Of a stretch of 64,000 nucleotides of DNA, positions 10,676 through 22,489 are shown one piece after another. The notes under the pieces are model-generated. The model saw nothing but the letters and a program-made list of their open reading frames with translations, was not told where the DNA came from and searched no databases. Each line of letters starts with the position of its first letter. Position 1 is the first letter of the stretch. The position numbers were made by a program, and so were the translations under genes. The DNA comes from Elymus sibiricus (lineage: Eukaryota > Streptophyta > Magnoliopsida > Poales > Poaceae): NCBI GenBank assembly GCA_039707655.1, contig CM077671.1, positions 306,280,509 through 306,344,508 on the forward strand. The letters are read 5' to 3'.

Positions 10676-12187
10676 ATGGCTCGCGCAGTAGCACCCCTGA
10701 ATTTTAATGCGTTCCTAGAGAAAGCTAAGTTGAAAGATGATGGAAGTAACTTTGTGGACTGGGCCCGTAATCTAAGGATTATCCTTACGGCTTCCCAGAA
10801 GGCTTATGTCCTTGATGCACCGCTTGGTGATCCACCCGCTCCAGTTGAGTCTCTAGACGTTGTGAACGCCTGGCAGGCTCGTTCTGATGATTACTCAATA
10901 GTTCAATGTGCAATGTTGTATGGCTTAGAACCGGGACTTCAAAGACGTTTTGAACGTCATGGAGCATATGAGATGTTCCAGGAGTTGAAGTTTATCTTTC
11001 AGAAGAATGCCCGGATCGAGAGATATGAGATCTCCGATAAGTTCTATGCTTGCAAGATGGAGGAGAACGGGTCTATCAGTGATCACGTGCTCAGAATGTC
11101 TGGGTACTCCACCCGTCTGGCTGAGTTAGGGATGCCCCTTCCGCCAGAGGCTATCACTGACAGAGTTCTTCAATCATTGCCACCTAGCTACAAGAGCTTC
11201 GTGTTGAACTATAACATGCACGGGATGAACAAGTCAGTCGCCGAGCTGTTTGCGATGCTGAAAGCCGCTGAGTCTGAAATTCAGAAGGAGCATCAAGTGT
11301 TGATGGTCAATAAAACCACTAGTTTCAAGAAAAATGGCAAGGGTAAGAAGGGTAACTCCAAGAAGAGTGGCAAAGCAGTTGCTCCTCTCGTGAAGAAACC
11401 CAAGGCTGGACCCAAACCAGAAACTGTGTGTTTTCATTGCAAGGGAACTGGACACTGGAAGCGGAATTGCCCCAAGTATTTGGCTGACAAGAAGGCGGCC
11501 AACAACAAACAAGGTATATATGATATACATGTTATTGATGTGTACCTTACCAACTCTCGTTGTAGTGCCTGGGTATTTGATACCGGTGCGGTTGCTCATA
11601 TTTGCAACTCAAAACAGGAACTGCGGAATAGACGGAGGCTGGCAAAGGATGAAGTGACGATGCGCGTGGGAAATGGTTCCAAGGTTGATGTGATCGCCGT
11701 CGGCACGCTCGCTCTTCGATTACCGTCGGGATTAGTGATGAACCTAAATAAGTGTTATTTGGTGCCTGCGTTAAGCATGAACATTATATCTGGATCTTGT
11801 TTATTGCGAGACGGTTACTCATTTAAATCAGAGAATAATGGTTGTTCTATTTATATGAGTAATATCTTTTATGGTCATGCACCCGATGTGAGGGGTTTAT
11901 TCTTATTGAATCTCGATAGTAATGATACACATGTTCATAACATTGATGCCAAAAGATGTAGAATTGATAATGATAATACCACTTTCTTGTGGCACTGCCG
12001 TTTAGGTCATATTGGCGTAAAACGCATGAGGAAGCTCCATGCTGATGGACTTTTGGAGTCACTTGATTTTGAATCACTTGACACATGTGAGCCATGCCTC
12101 ATGGGCAATATGACTAAAACGCCGTTCTCTGGAACAATGGAACGGGCAAGTGACTTATTGGAAATCATACATTGTGTGGTCCGATGA
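10676..12187 (+). pseudogene. Copia gag-protease and integrase zinc finger
   Basis: The 503-codon frame starts at a natural gag ATG after the leader. Order: gag capsid-like domain (residues 1 to about 220), Lys-rich linker, CCHC knuckle CFHCKGTGHWKRNC (about 258-271), aspartic protease with DTG (302-304), and the gag-pre-integrase zinc-binding region with HCRLGH and CEPC (from about 440). The frame ends in a few wrong residues because a short deletion just after 12160 moves integrase to another frame. In intact relatives this is one continuous polyprotein with the next two ORFs. Confidence 0.93.
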
Positions 12188-13524
12188 GTATTGAGGCGCG
12201 CGGTGGTTATCGTTATTTTCTCACCTTCACTGATGACTTAAGTAGATATGGGTATATTTACTTAATGAAACACAAGTCTGAAACATTTGAAAAGTTCAAA
12301 CAATTTCAGAGTGAAGTTGAGAATCATCGTAACAAGAAAATTAAATTCCTGCGATCTGATCGAGGAGGAGAATATCTGAGTTATGAGTTTAGCAGTCACT
12401 TAAGACAGTGTGGAATTGTTTCACAATTGACACCGCCTGGAACACCACAGCGTAATGGTGTGTCCGAACGTCGTAATCGAACCTTATTGGATATGGTGCG
12501 ATCTATGATGTCTCTTGCCGATTTGCCACTATCGTTTTGGGGTTATGCATTAGAGACAGCTGCATTCACTTTAAATAGGGCACCATCGAAATCCGTTGAG
12601 ACGACGCCATATGAACTTTGGTTTGGCAAGAAGCCAAAGCTGTCGTTTCTTAAAGTTTGGGGATGTGATGCTTATGTCAAAAAGCTTCAGCCTGAAAAGC
12701 TGGAACCCAAAGCGGAGAAATGCGTCTTCATAGGATACCCAAAAGAGACAGTTGGGTATACATTCTACCTCAGATCCGAAGGCAAAGTGTTTGTCGCTAA
12801 AAACGGAACATTTCTTGAGAAAGAGTTTTTCTCGAAAGAATTGAGTGGGAGGAAGATAGAACTTGATGAGGTTGTTGAACCTTTACTTCAACCTGAGAGT
12901 AGCGCAGCGCAGAAAGTTGTTTCTGTGGAGCCTACATTAGCTGAAGAGGAAGTTAATGATGATGATCATGAAGCTTTGGATCAAGTTGCTATCGAACCTC
13001 GTAGGTCGACAAGGACGCGTACTGCTCCCGAGTGGTACGGCAACCCTGTCTTAGAGGTCATGTTGTTAGACAACGATGAACCTACGAGCTATGGAGAAGC
13101 GATGATGGGCCCGGATTCCGAGAAGTGGTTAGAGGCCATGAAATCCGAGATGGGATCCATGTATGAAAACAAAGTATGGACTTTGGAAGTATTACCTGGA
13201 GGGCGTAAGGCCATTCAGAACAAATGGATCTTTAAGAGGAAGACGGACGCGGACGGTAATGTCACCGTCTATAAAGCTCGACTTATGGCAAAGGGTTTTT
13301 CACAAGTTCAAGGAGTTGACTACGATGAGACCTTCTCACCCGTAGCGATTCTTAAGTCCGTCAGAATCATGTTAGCAATAGCTGCCTTTTTCGATTATGA
13401 AATTTGGCAGATGGATGTCAAAACAGCGTTCCTTAACGGTTACCTTAAGGAAGAGTTGTATATGATGCAACCAGAAGGTTTTGTCGATCCAGAGAATGCT
13501 GACAAAGTTTGCAAACTCCAGTGA
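12172..13524 (+). pseudogene. Copia integrase core and N-terminal half of RT
   Basis: 450-codon open frame, in a different frame from gag. The integrase catalytic triad is visible: D at residue 21 or 22 (FTDD), D63 (SDRGGEY) and E99 (GVSERR), with 35 residues between the last two. RT starts near residue 330 (NKWIFKRK, KARLMAKGFSQ) and includes the first catalytic Asp in QMDVKTAFLNG. The frame is cut by TGA at 13522-13524 inside RT, where relatives encode Arg; a single C-to-T change explains it. The apparent ATG at 12172 is only the first Met after the frameshift. Confidence 0.93.
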
Positions 13525-14649
13525 TCCATTTATGGACTGGTGCAAGCATCTCGGAGTTGGAATCTTCGTTTTGATGAGGTGATCAAAGCGTTCGAGTTTA
13601 TACAAGTTTACGGAGAAGCTTGTATTTACAAGAAAGTGAGTGGGAGCTCTATAGCGTTTCTAATATATGTGGATGACATATTACTGATTGGAAACAATAT
13701 AGAAATGCTGGAAAGTGTAAAGGAATATTTGAACAAGAGTTTTTCAATGAAGGACCTAGGAGAAGCTGCTTTCATATTAGGCATCAAGATCTATAGAGAT
13801 AGATCGAGACGCTTAATAGGACTTTCACAAAGCACATACCTTGACAAAGTTTTGAAGAAGTTCAAAATGGATCAGTCCAAGAAGGGGTTCTTGCCTGTAT
13901 TGCAAGGTGTGAAGTTGAGTAAGACTCAATGCCCAGTGACTGCAGAAGATAGAGAAAAGATGAGTGTCATCCCCTATGCTTCGGCCATAGGCTCTATCAT
14001 GTATGCAATGCTGTGCACAAGACCCGATGTCAGCCTTGCCATAAGTATGGTCGGAAGGTTTCAAGGTGATCCAGGAATGGAACACTGGACGGCGGTCAAG
14101 AATATCCTGAAGTACCTGAAAAGGACTAAGGACATGTTTCTCGTTTATGGAGGTGATCAAGAGCTCGTCGTAAAGGGTTACGTCGATGCAAGCTTTGACA
14201 CTGATCCGGATGACTCAAAGTCGCAAACCGGATACGTATTTATTCTAAATGGGGGTGCGGTTAGCTGGTGCAGTTCCAAGCAAAGCGTGGTAGCAGATTC
14301 TACATGCGAAGCGGAGTACATCGCTGCCTCGGAGGCGGCGAAGGAAGGTGTCTGGATGAAGGAGTTCATGACAGATCTTGGAGTAGTGCCTAGTGCACTT
14401 AACCCAATGACTCTGTTTTGTGATAATACTGGTGCCATTGCTCTAGCCAAGGAACCAAGATTTCACAAGAGGACCAGACACATAAAGCGACGTTTCAATT
14501 CCATCCGCGATTACATCAAGGAGGACGACATAAATATTTGCAAAGTACACACGGATCTAAATGTTGCAGATCCGATGACTAAACCTCTTCCAAGGGCTAA
14601 ACATGAACAACACCAGAACTGCATGGGTGTTCGATTCATTACAATGTAA
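13525..14649 (+). pseudogene. Copia RT C-terminal half and RNase H
   Basis: Same frame as the preceding RT segment, after the TGA. From the Met at 13540, the RT active site YVDD is at residues 43-46. RNase H follows, with DASFDTD, EAEYIAASEAAKE and CDNTGAI, ending at the TAA after 14647. The tail MTKPLPR is typical of copia polyproteins. The polypurine tract starts about 40 bp later. Confidence 0.93.
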
Positions 14650-14689
14650 ATCACATAGTGATGTGAACTAGATTATTGACTCTAGTGCA

Positions 14690-14699
14690 AGTGGGAGAC
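14690..14699 (+). other. Polypurine tract of the copia element
   Basis: agtgggagac directly before the 3' LTR at 14700. Confidence 0.8.
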
Positions 14700-16545
14700 T
14701 GTTGGAAATATGCCCTAGAGGCAATAATAAATTGGTTATTATTATATTTCCTTGTTCATGATAATCGTTTATTATCCATGCTATAATTGTATTGATTGGA
14801 AACTCAAATACATGTGTGGGTACATAGACAACACTGTGTCCCTAGTATGCCTCTAGTTGACTAGCTCGTTGATCAAAGATGGTTAAGGTTTCCTAGCCAT
14901 TGACATGAGATGTCATTTGATAACGGGATCACATCATTAGGAGAATGATGTGATGGACAAGACCCAAACTGTAAACGTAGCATTTGATCGTGTCAGTTTA
15001 TTGCTATTGTTTTCTGCATGTCAAGTATCTGTTCCATTGACCATGAGATCATGCAACTCACTGACACCGGAGGAATACCTTGTGTGTATCAAACGTCGCA
15101 ACATAACTGGGTGACTATAAAGGTGCTCTACAGGTATCTCCGAGGGTGTCTGTTGGGTTGGCATGGATCAAGACTGGGATTTGTTACTCCGTGTGACGGA
15201 GAGGTATCTCAGGGCCCACTCGGTAATACAACATCACATTGAGCCTTGCAAGCAAAGTGACTAAAGAGTTAGCCATAGGATCTTGTATTACGGAACGAGT
15301 AAAGAGACTTGCCGGTAACGAGATTGAACTAGGTATAGTGATACCGACGATCGAATCTCGGGCAAGTAACATACCGAAGAACAAAGGGAACAGCATACGG
15401 GATTAACTGAATCCTTGACATAGAGGTTCGACCGATAAAGATCTTCGTAGAATATGTAGGAGCCAATATGGGCATCCAGGTCCCGCTATTGGTTATTGAT
15501 CGTAGAAGTGTCTCGGTCATGTCTACATAGTTCTTGAACCCGCAGGGTCTACACACTTAACGTTTGGTGACGATTAGTATAATTGAGTTATTATGTTGGT
15601 GACCGAAAGTTGTTCGGAGTCTCGGATAAGATCCCGGACATGACGAGGATCTCCGGAAGAGTCCGGAGGTAAAGATTGATATATGTGATAATAGTGTTTT
15701 GATCTCCGGAAGAGTTCCGGAGTTCACCGGAATGGGTTCCGGATGTTTACCGAAGTGTTCGGGTGCAGCAACACTTTATATGGGCCAAAGGGATTAAGCC
15801 CACGAGGTATTGGAAAGTGCAAAAAGTAGTTTTGCTGCCGCGTAAGCGGTACTACCGCTTGTGTGAAGCGGTACTACCGCCCAAGCGGTACTACCGCTTG
15901 TGTGAAGCGGTACTACCGCCCAAGCGGTACTACCGCTTGTGTTAAGCGGTACTACCGCTTGTGCGCGGTACTGCAGGGATCCGAGTTGGACTCTTTCCCT
16001 GCGGGCCAAACCGACCTTGTGCGGGCAAAACCGACCTGGAGGAGGCTTTTACTCCAAGTTTAGACCCCAAGGCTCAACATATAAATAGAGGGGCAGGGCT
16101 AGCACACGAGATACATCAAGATTTCCCCAAGCCGTGTGCGGCAACCCTAACCCTCTAGTTCCTCCGTCATAATCTCCGTAGCGCTTGGCGAAGCCCTGCA
16201 GAGATTGTTCCTCACCACCATCACCACGCCGTCGTGCTGCTGTAACTCAACCACTACTTCACCATCGCTCGCTGGATCGAGGAGGTGAAGGCGTCATCAA
16301 GCCGTACGTGTGTTGAACGCGGAGGTGCCGTCCGTTCGGCGCTAGTTCGTGATCGGATCGAGGGACGACTTGCGATTTGGATCGCGGAGACGTTCGACTA
16401 CATCAACCACGTTTCTTAAACGCTTCCGCTTAGCGATCTACAAGGGTATGTAGATTCACTCTCCCTCTCGTAGATGCTCATCACCATGGATAGATCTTGT
16501 GTGTGCGTAGGAAAATTTTTGTTTCCCATGCAACGTTCCCCAACA
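14700..16545 (+). repeat. 3' LTR of the copia element (1846 bp)
   Basis: Starts tgttggaaat, ends ccccaaca. Near identical to the 5' LTR; has six rather than eight dyad units (about 15844-15960) and a TATA box at 16080-16088. Confidence 0.96.
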
Positions 16546-16550
16546 GATGT

Positions 16551-16825
16551 GAGATCCACGGAGGTGTGGATGTGGGCGCGGTTACTTTTTATTGCGGGGA
16601 GGTGGGGGTGGAGATATTTGATCCTTATCTGCATGAGGACGAGACGGTAAACACCACCCATCCACCGACCCACGAGCTAGGTAAAGAGTTTCACTATGTG
16701 CGCCATTGTTGCATGCATGGCACAGAGGGTCCATGCGTGGCTGGCTTCTCCCGTGGAGGGACACGCGTGACACGTACCGTACCGGCGCATGCATGGACAG
16801 ACTGACCAGGCTGTGTTCCCTTCAT
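16551..16825. other. Filler segment interrupting gypsy RNase H
   Basis: About 275 bp with no similarity to RNase H or to any other element in the window. It lies between RNase H sequence ending in RPHE (minus strand, about 16826) and the copia element, which inserted into this segment. About 35 residues of RNase H are missing at the same place. It contains repeated GCATGCATG-type words but no terminal inverted repeats that I can see. It may be filler from double-strand break repair or a remnant of another insertion. Confidence 0.55.
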
Positions 16826-17895
16826 GAGGACGCAATTGACGAGATGCATAAGCAACCACTCTGCGCTCTTGCATTAAGACACAGCCTATTCCTTGACGTG
16901 AAGCATCACAATAGATGACAAAGTCCTTACGAGTATCCAGAGGAGCAAGCACTGGAGCAGATGTCAGCTTGTCCTTAAGTGCCTGAACGCTCTCCTGACA
17001 TTTTTCTGTCCACTCATATTTAACACCTTTGTGAAGCAAATTGGTTAGGGGCTTTGCAATCTTGGAGAAGTTCTCGACGAATCGACGGCAATAGCCGGCG
17101 AGTCCGAGAAAACTTCTGACTTGCTTGACATTCTTCGGGGGAGTCCAGTCGAGATTAGCCTGAACTCATTCAGGGTTGACCGCAATACCATCCTTGGAGA
17201 CCACATGACCAAGGTAGGTTACTTCGTCCATCCAGAACTCACACTTTGAATACTTTGCATAAAGTTGATGTTCTCGAAGCCTCTCCAGTATAAGACGAAG
17301 ATGTTCAGCATGCTCTTCTTTATTCTTGGAGTAAACCAGGATATCATCCAGATAAACCACGACGAATTTATCGAGGTAATCCATGAATATATAGTTCATC
17401 AGTAGAGAGAAGGTTGCTGGAGCATTGGTTAGGCCGAAGGACATGACGGTGTACTCGTATGAACCATAGCGAGTAACAAATGCAGTCTTGGGAATATCCT
17501 CTTCATGAACCCGGATCTGATGGTAACCCAACCTCAAGTCGAGTTTTGAGAACACTGATGAACCAGCAAGTTGATCATACAGATCGTTGATCCGAGGAAG
17601 CGGATATTTGTTTTGAATCGTTGCTTGGTTGATGGGACGATAATCTTGGATCAATTGAGTCGTAGCATCTTTCTTCTTGACAAAGAGAGAAGGTGCTCCC
17701 CAAGCAGAGGAACTTGGACGAATGAACCCTTGACGAAGCGAATCATCGATTTCTTGTTTCAGTTCAAGGTGTTCATGTGGAGGCATCTTATATGGCCGCT
17801 TAGCAATAAGGGTGGTGCCTGGCACTAGGCCGATGACAAACTCGACAGCCCTTACAGGGGGGATCCCTGGGAGTTCTTCCGGAAAGAATCTTGGA
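16826..17895 (-). pseudogene. Gypsy pol, N-terminal part: RT and first half of RNase H
   Basis: Similarity begins at about 17895 with a PEELPGIPP linker that normally joins protease to RT. The open frame 17825-17166 holds RT: first catalytic Asp at D96 ([12 protein letters not shown]), and YLDD at residues 158-161 (numbered from the Met at 17825). A TGA at 17166-17168 interrupts it, in a place where a C-to-T change from Arg is likely. The same frame continues into RNase H ([26 protein letters not shown]) and ends at the filler segment. No gag or protease precedes it. The Met at 17825 is not a natural start. Confidence 0.9.
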
Positions 17896-19688
17896 AACCC
17901 CGGACAATTGGAATGTTTTCAATCCCTTCAAGAGGTGACACATTTAATGCATTCAAGGCATATAGTCAGGCTTCAGCATCTAACAGCTTGGAATGACATG
18001 CTTGAGTACAACTCATAATCAAAGAAGATTACTAAGAGTTGTTGAATCGCGATGCTTACTTAATTCGGACATCAGTGTCCTTGATTGTCCAACAACTCAG
18101 ACCACGAGGAAACTGGATCAGTAAAACATCATAGTTGATTAGGAGCTCATACGAAGTTATAAAGCTCTGTGATATTCTCGAGATACCAGGGATAAAACTC
18201 GGAGGTAGATCAGAATAAAGGTTAGACTGGTGTATTGATCTGTGGAAGACAGACACTTTAACTTGTCTGGGAATGAAATCGAAGTAGAACAATATGGTCG
18301 GAACCACGATTGCAAAGGACAAGATCAAAGATACAAGATCAAATCATACAATGAATGATTATAGGAAAGGAGAAGCTTGTATGATAAGATCCACATCGTT
18401 TCCATGGGCATGAACACAAGGTTCAAGGTCGACTCCCACTTCATCAATGCATCACCTTCCATTTACACCTCGCCTTTGATGAAGTTGTAGTTTTGAAAGT
18501 TTAACTGGCAAAACACCAGGAGAGTATGACTCGTGAAAACTGTCGGGTTCACACGAACTAAGGAAGGCATAGGTCCAACCCATCGGGGCATCCTAGGAAC
18601 ATATATTACAAGCTTCAAGAGTAATTAACACATGCTTGATAACAGAGCATGGCTGACAAAAGCATAGGATACAACTTATCAGAGGGAGAAGGCACAATTT
18701 ACCAATGGCATCCTGTATCAGGAGATGAACATCACAATAATTTTGAATGTGAAGGACGCCATCGGATATTAACCCAACACTGGGTCTGGCGGTCCACAAA
18801 GGACCTGATGTGAGTATCGGTACTCCATCAGAGGGAGAAAAAATACAAGGCATCAGACCATAGAACATCCAAATAATTTGATGCTTAAATAATTAAGATT
18901 TCCAAATTGGTGTATCGGAAACAGATGTTCCGATCAAATACAAGTAAGATGAAAGGACTTAGATGGGCAATCAATCAAGGTTGATTTGTCGGGAACCAAC
19001 TCATGTTTAAAAAGACGTCTGAGCCGGACGGATAATTTATGATAAACAACTGATGACTGCGTGCATTCACACATAGGTTGAATCAATAAAATCAAATGAA
19101 AACCACAAAGGATTTACTAAATATTGCTAGATATATGGAATTAACCATAATGCAAGCAGGTGAGAATGTTCAAGAGCAAAAGGCTACAGAGGATTACGGA
19201 AGATCGAATAGCGTTTCCAAGGATTCTGTGAAACACATGATCAACCGAGGAAGAACGAATCTCCGGTAAGATAATTCGATGTACCTTGTAATAACAAAAG
19301 CAACTGGCTATGAAAGTATGAGTGACAATTGCATGTAGTCATCCATAGGGGTTGACGGCGGAAGGGAATCGCAAAAGCGATGAGCACAAGTTCTCGGGAG
19401 AACATCGGAGAGTATCTTCGAAGTCTTCAGATGAATCGAGCCATCGTCTGAAATAAGGGGCTCTCCAGGGGAATTAGTTACGAGAACCTAGAGTTAGAGT
19501 TAATCAAATCTTTAACCCGAAAGAGAAGACAGATCAGAACCCAGAGTATAGACGAGGAATAAAAGATCCTAATACCACCCGATTGAGATGTGGGCCCATA
19601 ACCCACGCAACAATGTTAGTAAAAGTTTTTCAATGACTAGACTCAACTTCGGCCAAGGAGTTGGAAAGGGGGCTACCTACAAGCAGTC
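17896..19688 (-). other. Unrecognised 1.8 kb where gag and protease should be
   Basis: Between the primer site and RT. The longest open frames are about 90 codons and none resembles gag, a CCHC knuckle or an aspartic protease. Composition is even and not repetitive. It could be a leader plus a replaced gag region, as in non-autonomous families, or a deeply decayed one. Confidence 0.6.
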
Positions 19689-19701
19689 GGCTCTGATACC
19701 A
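19689..19701 (-). other. Primer binding site of the chromodomain gypsy element
   Basis: The minus strand reads TGGTATCAGAGCC, three bases after the 5' LTR. This matches the 3' end of initiator tRNA-Met, the usual primer of chromoviruses and copia elements. Confidence 0.92.
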
Positions 19702-19879
19702 ACTTGTGACGCCCCCAATTTTGACCGTACGCTAAACATACACGCAATGCGTACGACCAAGATTAGGGACTCACTGATTGATATCACAACACAACACTAG
19801 ACACAAATTAAAGTCATACAACTTCATATTACAAGCCAGGGGCCTCGAGGGCTCGAATACAAAGCTCGACAAGCACGAG

Positions 19880-21722
19880 TCAGCGGAAGCAAATAATATC
19901 TGAGTACAGACATAAGTTAGACAAGTTTTGCCTTAAGAAGGCTAGCACAAACATAAGCATCGGATCGAAAGAGGCGAGGCCTCCTGCCTGGGAACCTCCT
20001 AACCACTCCTGAGCGTCGGCACTCTCCACGTAGTAGTAGGCTCCAGCGGTGGTGTAGTAGTCGTCTCCGGCGTACTCCATCTCCTGGGCTCCAACGTCTG
20101 AATGCAGAATCGTATCGAGGGGGAAAGAGAAAGCAAAGCAGCGGTGAGTACTCATCCAAAGTACTCGCAAGACTGACATCAGAACTATGCTAAGTATGCA
20201 TCAGTATCAAGGAATGGGGTTATATCTGGACTGACTGCAGAAAGCAAGAATGAGGGGGAAGGCCTAGTCCTATCGAAGACTAGCATCTTCAGCATCTTGC
20301 AGCATTAGAAGAGAGTAGACTGGTATCTCATATATAGTCATATTATTGTAGCAATTTTATTAAGTAACCACGCCCATAGATTCTTCCTCGACTCCCTGCG
20401 AGGAAGCAATCTCGGAGCCAACATTCATTTCAATTCAAAGTCACAGTTATAGTTGTATAAGGTCAAGGTACAACTCCAAGTCGTCCTGTTACCGTGGACA
20501 CGGCTATTCGAATAGATAATTCATCCCTGCAGGGGTGCACCGCATTTCCAACACGCCTGATCACCTCCGGCCGGACACACTTTCCTGGGTCATGCCCGGC
20601 CTCAGGATATCAGCACGTCGTCGCCCCACCTAGGCTCAACAGAGAGGCCAGCCCGCTGGTCTAAATCCTAAGCAGACAGGGGTCGTGGGCCCACTTGCCC
20701 TACGCGCTCCTGCACGATGCGTGGGCGGCCGAGGTCAGCCCTAGTACACTCTAGTCCAAGAGCTGCATCGTCCAGGCCACTCGGGCGCGCGCCGCTCCAT
20801 TGCTGACGTCTGAAGAGCTTCGGCTGATACAACGACGCTGAGTACCCATAACTTCTCCCACGCGATGGTTTGGTGCGTAAAAAGGCCAACGACGCAACTC
20901 AGATCAAATACCCAACCCATTAGCATTTTATTAATGCGGGGGAAGCGCGACCCATGAAGTGCGGTCCCGTCGCCCCGTCTCGAGGATGTGTGGCAAGGGC
21001 CTCTCCTGCCCGTCCACGCCTCATCATCATCAAACCGTGGGTACCCCTCAGGGCCGACCCATCACCAACATGTTTCTGTAACCAGGTCATAGTAACTGTG
21101 TGTATAAAACATCAAGACGGAACCTGAGGAATCACCCTCAAAGGGCCCCGCTCGATGAAACCGTCAAGGTGGACTTAGAGGAATCACCCTTGAGGGTCCC
21201 ACACTTGAGGGGTTGCATGACAGAGTCATCGTCGGGAGTGGTGAAGGAGGAATCACCCTCGATAACCACGACCGACTAGCTGCACCACAGAGTTAGCATC
21301 ATGAGTACTTCACGACGTGTCACCCTCGGTACTCGATAGTAACTCTGTAGAGTCGTACAACTAAGGGGTGTGCGGTGATGTGAGGGGCCTGGCTTGTCGG
21401 TCAGTTGACCGAGTCTTCGAGTCGTCGAGTCGTCGATGAAGAAGCAGGGGCAACTGGGACTAAGGGGTCACTGGGTGTTCACTGATCAACCTACACTAAG
21501 TAGTTGATATGATTGCAGGTATAGTAGCAGTTTATCAAAAACAGGCTATGAATCAGAATAGGAGCTAACTAATACAGTAGCAAAATCTAATGCAAGGATA
21601 AGAGAGAAAGGAACTGGGCGATATCGGAATGCTCAAGGGGGGTTGCTTGCCTTGCTGCTCTGCTGCAAAGGCCTGATCGTCAACGGTGTAGTCGTACCCG
21701 GCAGCAGCGTCAGTCTCGGGGT
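19880..21722 (-). other. Exon-like blocks in the 5' LTR (undamaged copy)
   Basis: On the sense strand, block 1 is 21722-21651 (72 nt), preceded by a pyrimidine-rich stretch and TAG and followed by AAG/GCAAGC, a good GC-type donor. Block 2 is 20097-19880 (218 nt), preceded by TGCATTCAG and ending in TGA. Both junctions are phase 1, so the two join in frame and give about 96 codons with GYDYTVDD, DDYYTTAG and a hydrophobic tail FVLAFLRQNL. The 1.55 kb between them would be an intron. A start exon could lie in the GC-rich block at 22490-23278. Whether it is transcribed and spliced cannot be told from sequence. Confidence 0.45.
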
Positions 21723-22489
21723 CTATCAGTAAGAAGAGGGGGGAGAAACAATAAATATAAAGCAGACAAATGCATCACGATGCATGACATGTCAATATGC
21801 AGAACTAGGCATGCACAAACGCAGTATTACACGTCGCAGATGGGTCGGAAGAATACCTCACGATATTTTCCGGGTCTCGGGCTATTACCGGACAGGCAAA
21901 AATGATGGAAAAGTTCCATGTTCGCTATGCTAGGGGCACGTGACAGACTAACGGACTGCGTATTCGGATTCGTGGGATTTCTGTGAACAACTTTCATGTA
22001 TAAAGTATTTTCATCCGAGTTACGGTTTATTTTATATTAATTTTTAAGGTTTTATTAATATTCAAAAATTAAAATAGATTATTTTTAATTCAATAAACAG
22101 AATTATGACATCAGCATGATGTCATGCTGACATCAGCAGTCAACAGGGTTTGACTGGTCAAACTGATCAGTGGGCCCCACATGTCAATGACACAGTTTTA
22201 ATTAAATCTTAATCTAATTAAACAGATTAATTCGGTGGGGTGGGACCCACCTGTCATTCACTGACTAATTTAATTAATTAATTAATCAAGTTAATTAATT
22301 AACAGAGTGGTTATTTAGTCTAATTAATCTTAATTAAACTAATTAATTATTTAATTAACTAATTAATTATTTTAATAATTAATTAATTTTAACTAATTAT
22401 TATTTATTTATTTTTATTTCCATTTTCATTTGTCTATTTCTTTTTTTATTTAGTTTAGAGGGCGTGGGCCCCCTCTGTCATCCGCAGCG

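Larger units (their letters stand above)
7511..16545 (+). mobile_element. Ty1-copia retrotransposon, BARE/Angela/WIS type, nested in the gypsy element
   Basis: Complete insertion with TSD gatgt (7506-7510 and 16546-16550). LTRs are 7511-9394 and 14700-16545, starting TGTTG and ending CAACA. The LTR start resembles BARE-1/Angela/WIS elements of Triticeae. Internal order is leader, gag, protease, integrase, RT, RNase H, as in Ty1-copia. Two lesions inactivate it: a small frameshifting deletion near 12170 and a TGA at 13522. By eye the LTRs differ at about 14 sites plus one repeat unit, below 1 percent, which makes this the youngest insertion in the left stack, as the nesting requires. Confidence 0.96.
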
